A DNA stretch of 64,000 nucleotides from Odontesthes bonariensis. Its lineage: Eukaryota > Chordata > Actinopteri > Atheriniformes > Atherinopsidae. Every line of letters starts with the position of its first letter. Position 1 is the first letter of the stretch. The DNA lies in contig NC_134522.1 of assembly GCF_027942865.1 (NCBI RefSeq), positions 10,319,849 to 10,383,848 on the forward strand, in the 5' to 3' direction. Below the pieces are notes generated by a model. That model did no database searches and was not told the origin of the DNA. It saw only the letters and a program-made list of their open reading frames with translations. The position numbers and the translations under genes were made by a program. Positions 58,201 to 64,000 of this stretch are shown here, one piece after another.

Positions 58201-58959
58201 TATGACTGAATCATATGCAATGATTACTTATGCCTTTTCTAAAATAAAATTTAAAAGGTTTTCCTTGATAATAAAGGGTGTGGGAAGTACACAATGAGTC
58301 CACGAACACATCAGAAGTGGTTTGGTGTTCATTGGTTGAATATCCAGTGAGTTATTAAAAAAAAAAAAAAAAAAAAGGCGTTGCACTTTTGCGATGGTCC
58401 CTAAGCGCTCTGGCTGCCGTTGTTCACTTCGAAGTATATTCGGCGCGGTTACTCTGATCTTTCGCCAGACTTGCTTACTTTGGTGAGTTGATAAAGCCTG
58501 TGGTATGTTAGTCTTAGTTTTCTGTACAAATTAATATCATCCTGAGGCTAATTGGTGCTGTTTTCGTGACGCTATTACAATTACACCGGCCGAAAATAGG
58601 CGAATGTCGAATATAAAACCAACTTCACTCCGCTTGCTTTAGTAGCCTATGACTGTGTATCTAAACGTTTAGCATCCCATAATTAACAACTCCGCCCATT
58701 GTTTCATTTTTTTAGCCTACATGAAAATTTAAGAAAAACACAACAAAAAGTTAGGCCAAACAACCTTCTTAGTTGGATAAGTCTTCACTGTGAGAAACAG
58801 GTTACAATTCGTAGCATATAACACCAAACGCGGTATAGTCCTCAGTGAAATGCGCAGACCACGCCTAAAAACTTCACAACATACTGCAAACTTACAGCAT
58901 GCAGTACGCTGACATTTTCATAAGACACACGTCAAAGTTATCGTACCTGAAGTCACCAT
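52217..58959 (-). CDS. tmem54: Four-pass membrane protein of the TMEM54/KRTCAP3 family
   Basis: TMEM54 and KRTCAP3 are small four-pass membrane proteins of unknown molecular role. Six exons: 58947-58959 (MVTS plus one base), 55158-55354, 54931-54990, 53094-53288, 52849-52986 and 52217-52348; 244 residues in one frame. Hydrophobic segments lie at about 18-37, 56-80, 92-117 and 158-185. Family marks are VGHVNFLLGALVHGAVLRH in the first segment, GITAIVLSKN after the second, and CPFDPTRIY between the third and fourth. The cytoplasmic tail is acidic, ending EQSEWL. The first segment looks more like KRTCAP3, while the second and the neighbourhood (hdac1 and pabpc4, as on human 1p) favour TMEM54. 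The tiny first coding exon is the least certain part. Intron 1 carries a 2.35-kb transposon. Confidence 0.85.
55643..55712. repeat. Poly(A) and poly(C) runs in tmem54 intron 1
   Basis: A run of about 19 A ends near 55661, and a run of 11 C lies near 55701-55711. The A run may mark the tail of an old retroposon, but no body was recognised. Confidence 0.6.
56272..56280. repeat. Target-site duplication, left copy
   Basis: TGCTTTAGT directly abuts the left end of the foldback element and is repeated in the same orientation at 58635-58643. Confidence 0.85.
56281..58634. mobile_element. 2.35-kb foldback DNA transposon with about 330-bp inverted ends and a 9-bp target duplication
   Basis: The arms 56281-56612 and 58303-58634 are near-perfect inverted copies. 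The outermost bases are AGCGGGGTGAAGTTGG on the left and AGCGGAGTGAAGTTGG read inward from the right. TGCTTTAGT flanks both sides directly (56272-56280 and 58635-58643), a 9-bp target duplication. Inside each arm comes an A/T run, then about 170-bp tandem units in inverted orientation left and right of a central segment of about 500 bp. There is no transposase frame. Long inverted ends with a 9-bp duplication fit a Mutator-like (MULE) non-autonomous element best; a hAT-like element with an 8-bp duplication plus a chance match is the alternative. Confidence 0.88.
56722..57430. repeat. About 171-bp tandem repeats inside the foldback element (left half)
   Basis: Four near-identical units plus a partial one begin at about 56722, 56892, 57061, 57233 and 57405. 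Each has AAAGATATCAA, CCACTTCTGATG, CACACCCTTTATTATCAAGG and GGCTTTTATTTTGTAATAGC. Inverted copies lie at about 57960-58330. The same motif begins inside the terminal arm, so the array seems to have grown from the arm sequence. Confidence 0.85.
58635..58643. repeat. Target-site duplication, right copy
   Basis: TGCTTTAGT directly abuts the right end of the foldback element. AGC follows on both sides, so the shared stretch can be read as up to 12 bp, three bases of which belong to the element's left end. Confidence 0.85.
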
Positions 58960-60425
58960 GATGGATTGTATGTCCCCTCAGACCACTGATATTGTTGCGA
59001 AAGTTGTATTCAAGTCATTTTTGACAGTTTTCCGCCATTCCGCCTACGCTGCGTCGTCGACTTCCTTGACTAACATCTACCTGAGGACAAGCCGAGGCTG
59101 TCAGTCCCACCTGGGAGGAAGCCCCGCCCCCGTAGAAACATCGATGACATGTTTCCCCTGGCTTTAGGAGGAGATCACAGCAGATTTAAGTGTAAACTCC
59201 AGTCATTTAGACAATTCTACACCTTTGTCTCAATCAATTACCTCACATTGACAAGTTCGTGTTATTCTTAACCAAACAGTTTGGATCTGATTGATTATTT
59301 TTTTTTTGGTAAACCGGTTCTGCTCTAAATACACAAGATAAAAAAAAGACATGAAAGTGGAAATATTTATTTTGTTCATCGGTTACCGTTTAATGCTAAA
59401 AAGAGTTGAATTGCATTTGTGTTTTCCATGACTTAAAAGTTCATTGCAATAGAAACAAAGCCATTTCGAGAACAAACAAAACCTCCATATATTTAGAAAT
59501 TGATACACTGAAAATACACAAAGTTTAATAGTGTGTTTATTATTGACCAAAAATCTAATCTAATTATTAACCCAGAATAGAAATAATAAATTGTCAAGAT
59601 TAGAAACCTTTGGGGACCGGCAGCTTCACATTAAGTCACTCAGTGTGTGCTTTCTCTACTACGCTCAGTTAAAACTTATCACCAATATGCTTTTGATTTA
59701 TTATTCAAAAGTGTAAACATATAAGCAATTCTGTCTTGACCCACAGTGATACCACTAACATGGTAATGATGTCATGTTGATTTCTAAATGTATAGTAGGT
59801 TCATATGGGTTCCTCCTCAATCTTGACATGTGTGAACAAATTCCTCTCCTCAATTATCCAATGCAAGATTTAAAAATTGCCCACATTATGCTGAGTTATT
59901 ATAATGACTTTTGGATGTGATGAAAATGCAAATTATCTACAAATTTCATATTGGTACATACGATCACATGTGCAGGCGTAAAAAGGGAAAAATCTATTAT
60001 GTATAACGTTTGTTTAGCATGTTTCCCACTAAATATCACAGCCAGACAAGAGAGATGGGAGAAATAGATGATGTGGGCACCTTAAGGCGTTAAGTCTAAG
60101 TACAACTGCTGCATCTATTAAGTCTTAATTTAGGCATTTGCAGTCAGTGATAAAATAAGCAAAATGTGTGTTTCATAAGTGTTCTTTAAAAAAAAGAAAA
60201 ACATAGCTTGTAAATTCTTAATCTCTCTCTAAAAAAAGAGGCAACAAAAATATCACTGACTATAACAGTGTTAAGAAAGAAAACTTTTCAGAATCCCGCC
60301 TCACGTAGCCGGTCAGCCTCATTAGACTGATTGCCAGCACCTGTCGCTCCTGCCGCAGCACCTTATTAATGGCTCACGTGTGTTAGAGGACATGCCAAAA
60401 TTGATCACCCAGTTTTAGGGTAACA
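58960..60425. other. Divergent intergenic region between tmem54 and the ZP gene
   Basis: The tmem54 5' UTR and promoter lie right of 58959; CpG-richer DNA continues to about 59150. Bases 59170-60290 are AT-rich and I see nothing in them. The ZP-gene promoter occupies the last 130 bases, with an E-box CACGTG at 60375-60380 and CACCTG near 60338. Confidence 0.5.
60375..60380 (+). promoter_or_regulatory. E-box (CACGTG) just upstream of the ZP gene
   Basis: Zona pellucida genes are typically switched on in oocytes by FIGLA through an E-box close to the start site. This palindromic E-box lies 46 bases before the start codon, 11 bases after a TTATTAAT TATA-like stretch (60363-60370). Its role is inferred from position only. 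Confidence 0.35.
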
Positions 60426-63073
60426 ATGGGGACAATACAGCAAGTTCTTTGTATTTTTCTTGTCCATTTCATTGCTGTTAACTCTTTTATGGGATATGAG
60501 GATGACATGTTTCCCCTGGATTTTGGAGGATTTTTTGAGACGGACGGGCCTTTTCCATTTGAGCCCAATTTTGATTTCCTTCCGTTTGACGACGACTTCA
60601 GCTCCTGGAAAACTTGGATCCCTGACACTCACATGTTTGCAGAGTTTCCTCCCATCATGGATATTCCAAAAGTCCAGGTGTCTTGTGATGAATCTAAGCT
60701 AACCCTGATGGTTGATAAGAAGGCCTTTGGCCTCATGCTGACTCGAGAGAATATGCAGCTGGGTGATGGCTGCTACAGCAACAAGGAACTGCCAAACCAA
60801 TTTGTATTTAGTTATGACTTTAATCAATGTGGAACTACACTTGTGGTGAGTAAAATGAACTCTAATCCATTTACTTTACTTCCACAACTTGTAAGGATTC
60901 TGACACAGCCCCCCACCCTCCCCCTATTGTCTTACAGCTTCACGAAGGTTTGCAGGCATTTACCAACTCTCTCCATTTGAGTCTCAAGAAAACTCTTCCC
61001 ACCCAGCGGCAAGCTCCCTCCTCTATACACGTCTTCTGTACTCCAAAAAGGTGTGTAGTTCATCTTCCTACAAGCTCTGTAACAGTTTGCAAACCATACT
61101 TTAACATAATGACTCTCTTCAGGTCGTATGATATTCTGGAGTTCACATCTCATGACCAGATCGGGAGCTTTAACATTCAAGCCATGGACCGTGAGTAATG
61201 CCACAAACAAAAGGCAATTTATCCAGATGGCTTCATATTAACACATGTGTTTCTCTCCTGCAGCATCCTGGACCAACACGGCTGAGTCTCACTTCTATAA
61301 AAGTGGCCAGATGGTCAACCTCCAGGTTTCAGCCAAAATTAGGCTGGATCAGCAGCTCTTTATCCAGTCCTGCTTTGTTTCTGCATCACCTGTGCCTCAC
61401 ACTAGACCTAGGCATACAGTTGTATTAAACAAGGGGTAAGTGGTCATCTTGTTGGGATATACATTTATAGTTGGGTAGCTTTATCATTTCTATTTGAATA
61501 GGGTGCAACTTTCTAATAACCAGATGTCTCTTCCAGGTGTTCTGCCTCATTGGGTTCACCATATACTGTTGCACAGTTTGTAGCCTCCAACAGAGCAGAT
61601 GTGGTTAAGTTAATGTTGAATACATCTCAACTCATTTCTGAGGTGAGCTTACTATTATACATGCACAGTTTCCACTTTACGACTGTGCCCTCACAACCTC
61701 TTATCATCTCTGTAGCTGTATGTCCACTGTAGTGTGTTGGTCTCAGACCAGGGAGTCACCTCTGGCTCTAAATCCTGCAACTACAATGTGATCCATTCAA
61801 GGTATTTGCATACACTTCCTGAAGGGCTGTCATTTTGTCTGCATATCAACATGATGCTGAGACTTTGCTTCCAGGTGGGAAGAACTCGGTGGCAACGTGG
61901 AGGTCTGTGACTGCTGTAGCTCAAAGTGTAAAGGCCCGTCTGTGAAGAACCATCCTGGTGGTGAGTCCTCTGGTTTGTGAAATGGTGCAACTTTCTGGTT
62001 TCAAACAGTGACTCACTCTCATTTCAGATACTAAGGCTGTAGTCAGCATTGGTCCCTTGGTCATTGTGGAAAATGACGGTGAAACAAATCTTGCACTTGT
62101 GGACTCTAAACCGCAAACTCCTCCACCCAACTCCATGCAGTCAGCGCCTGCTGAAGATCATATTGTTTCTGGTGCTTCTGTATCAAGAAGCAAGTTTCTG
62201 TCCTCACCAGAGAGCGTAGTGGTGGTGAGCCAATACCCAACTGCCAGGCTGACACTCTGGCTACCTGGGGAGGTGCACACAGATTACGACTCCAATATAA
62301 TTTCTGAACATGACTTATCAGGTCTGTTGCAAAGTCATGGCTCAAATGATCCTGAACAGCCTTTAATCACAGAGGAGACTCTACCAAGTTTATACTCAAA
62401 TGAGATTGAGCTTCACTCTTCAAATGAATATAAAGGTGATTCCTCGCTGCTGGACATGAATTTACCTCAAGCTGTTGGCTGGCCAGATCCTGAACAACCT
62501 CACAATGCAGTTTCAGCAGAGGAATTCCAAACAGAAAATGTGTTTGGGAGGTCTGAAACAGAACCTGCACATGGAGACCTCTCTCTGCCAACTGAGATTA
62601 GTATAAATCTAATGATCGGAGAGCCAAAATCAGCTGTACTAGATGGAAAGCCCATTACAGAGGAACCCCAAAAGAAATGGCTGGCTACTGAAACTGCTTT
62701 AAATGACATTAACAAGAGTGACTTTAACCCCATGAAAGATGAACAGCCTCAGATGGATGCAGCACCGCTGTCTGAGGATGTAGCTGTCCAACCAATAGTT
62801 CGCTCTAAACTGGAGTTTTCAAAACATGCGGATGGGTCGCAGACGCTGAGTTATGAGGAAGAAGTTGAGCAACCAGAAGGAAAAGGTCATCTTGGAAGAT
62901 CTTTGAGGAATGTGAAGAGGGGAAAACGGGAGCCTGGACTCAAGGGGCTGCACTCCACTTTCCTGAATTTGCTGAGGTACACTTGACCTTTTTCATTCAC
63001 ACGGTTGTATTCTGTGCATGTGAACTGACTAAACTTCTCTTTTTCCATCAGGAGGATGGACAAGGCAGAATGA
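60426..63073 (+). CDS. ZP3-class zona pellucida domain protein with long acidic C-terminal tail (egg envelope component)
   Basis: ZP-domain proteins polymerise into the egg coat (chorion) of fish. Nine exons: 60426-60845, 60938-61050, 61123-61190, 61264-61435, 61537-61642, 61716-61801, 61875-61960, 62028-62976 and 63052-63073; 673 residues in one frame. Residues 1-20 form a signal peptide (VLCIFLVHFIAV). An unusual Phe/Asp/Pro-rich segment follows to about 75. The ZP module runs from VQVSCDESKL (about 79) to EVCDCCSSKCKG (about 345), with the ZP3-like Cys-x-Cys-Cys end. Exon 8 encodes an acidic, Ser/Glu-rich tail of over 300 residues with a DPEQP motif twice, ending in a basic KRGKR cleavage-like site and a short tail. 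No transmembrane segment is seen. Typical ZP3 is about 420 residues. It may correspond to the fish gene called zpcx or another zpc paralogue; I cannot tell which. Confidence 0.85.
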
Positions 63074-63106
63074 TTACAACTTCAAGAATATTTCTGTGGT
63101 CCTTTA

Positions 63107-63112
63107 AATAAA
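63107..63112 (+). terminator. Poly(A) signal of the ZP gene
   Basis: AATAAA only 34 bases after the stop codon, giving a very short 3' UTR, as is common in fish egg-envelope genes. Confidence 0.75.
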
Positions 63113-63394
63113 CTTGCAAATCAAAACTCGAGTTGTCCCGTGTTTCCAATAAGTATTACGGTTCTTTCGATAAAGGGATTGTTTTTTTTTTTTTTTTTTT
63201 TGTGTTCTGCTCTATAAATGCTCTGCCTCTGTACCCTGATAAGCCTTCACTATTCCCACCCAGGTGTCGCTGTGGGGAGCTGAGCTCTGTAGTTGGGACA
63301 GTACAGTGTGCGCTCTCCCTTTTACGCCGCATGCTCAGTTTATTCCTATCCCAAGTTTGACCCTGGCCACTATTTCCTCCGCACCTCTACACTC

Positions 63395-63400
63395 TATAAA
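63395..63400 (+). promoter_or_regulatory. TATA box of pabpc4
   Basis: TATAAA lies 24-29 bases upstream of the pyrimidine tract TCTCTTTCCCC, a normal spacing to a start site. Confidence 0.6.
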
Positions 63401-63423
63401 GTGCCCATGCTTTCCTCACGCAG

Positions 63424-63434
63424 TCTCTTTCCCC
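63424..63434 (+). promoter_or_regulatory. Putative 5' TOP start tract of pabpc4
   Basis: TCTCTTTCCCC sits at the distance expected for transcription start from the TATA box. PABP messages belong to the terminal-oligopyrimidine (TOP) class, controlled by mTOR/LARP1. A C-start within this tract would make a TOP mRNA. Assignment is by position and family knowledge. Confidence 0.5.
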
Positions 63435-63479
63435 GGCCACAAAACGACCGTGAGTGTCCAACTCACCGTTCTTGGAAAA

Positions 63480-63606
63480 ACTTAAAATAAAAACAATATA
63501 AAAATCATAAAATCTACAAAATACAAATAAAAACTACTGTAATGCCTAAAGAAATATAAAGCTAAAAAAAATTGCAAAATACTAAATTAAAAACCAAAAA
63601 AATAGG
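63480..63606 (+). promoter_or_regulatory. A-rich leader element (putative PABP autoregulatory sequence)
   Basis: About 127 bases are dominated by A, with many runs of 4-8 A and few G or C. The PABPC1 5' UTR is known to carry an A-rich element that PABP binds to repress its own translation. The position, 50-180 bases after the predicted start, agrees. Confidence 0.45.
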
Positions 63607-63652
63607 CCTCGGGCTTTACCCGAAGTTGACGTCTTTAAAGGAAAATACTTAA

Positions 63653-64000
<348 letters not shown>

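Noticed and set aside
56281-58634. Inverted arms as a duplicated tmem54 promoter or assembly artefact
   Set aside because: Precise 9-bp direct repeats at both ends and internal repeat units indicate transposition. An assembly error would not create a target duplication, though long-read confirmation would be welcome.
56281-58634. Polinton-type element suggested by AG ends and long inverted repeats
   Set aside because: Far too short, no coding capacity, and a 9-bp rather than 6-bp target duplication.

Overview
The window is vertebrate nuclear DNA, most likely from a teleost fish. It is AT-rich, with multi-exon genes, GT-AG introns, microsatellites and many small DNA-transposon remnants. Eight protein-coding genes can be followed exon by exon from conserved protein sequence and splice sites. 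Two of them run off the window edges. No rRNA, tRNA, CRISPR array or prokaryotic feature was seen.

Layout. Minus strand, 88-22060: srrm1 (3' part lost at the left edge), tdh, and an mtmr9-type gene. Plus strand, 23832-51073: a fam167 gene, lck and hdac1. Minus strand, 52217-58959: tmem54 (TMEM54/KRTCAP3 family), tail-to-tail with hdac1. Plus strand, 60426 to the right edge: a ZP3-class zona pellucida/egg-envelope protein, then the first 53 codons of pabpc4. All six internal genes have uninterrupted reading frames when their exons are joined: tdh 378 aa, mtmr9 529 aa, fam167 198 aa, lck 499 aa, hdac1 490 aa, tmem54 244 aa and the ZP protein 673 aa (seven counting the ZP gene).

Synteny. fam167-lck-hdac1-tmem54-pabpc4 follows human chromosome 1p35-p34. 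tdh-mtmr9-fam167-Src kinase mirrors the human 8p23 block MTMR9-TDH-FAM167A-BLK. The window therefore looks like the LCK-side copy of an ancient duplicated block that has kept members (tdh, mtmr9) which human 1p lacks.

Functions are mixed: splicing and mRNA 3' processing (srrm1), translation and poly(A) binding (pabpc4), chromatin deacetylation (hdac1), T-cell signalling (lck), phosphoinositide-phosphatase regulation (mtmr9), mitochondrial threonine breakdown (tdh), a membrane protein (tmem54) and egg coat (ZP). There is no sign of a joint operon-like system.

The most notable non-genic structures are a 2.35-kb foldback transposon with about 330-bp inverted ends and a 9-bp target duplication in tmem54 intron 1, two shorter elements flanked by TTAA in or near tdh and mtmr9, and a compact pabpc4 promoter (TATA box, pyrimidine start tract, A-rich leader). 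I saw no unmistakably new multi-gene system.
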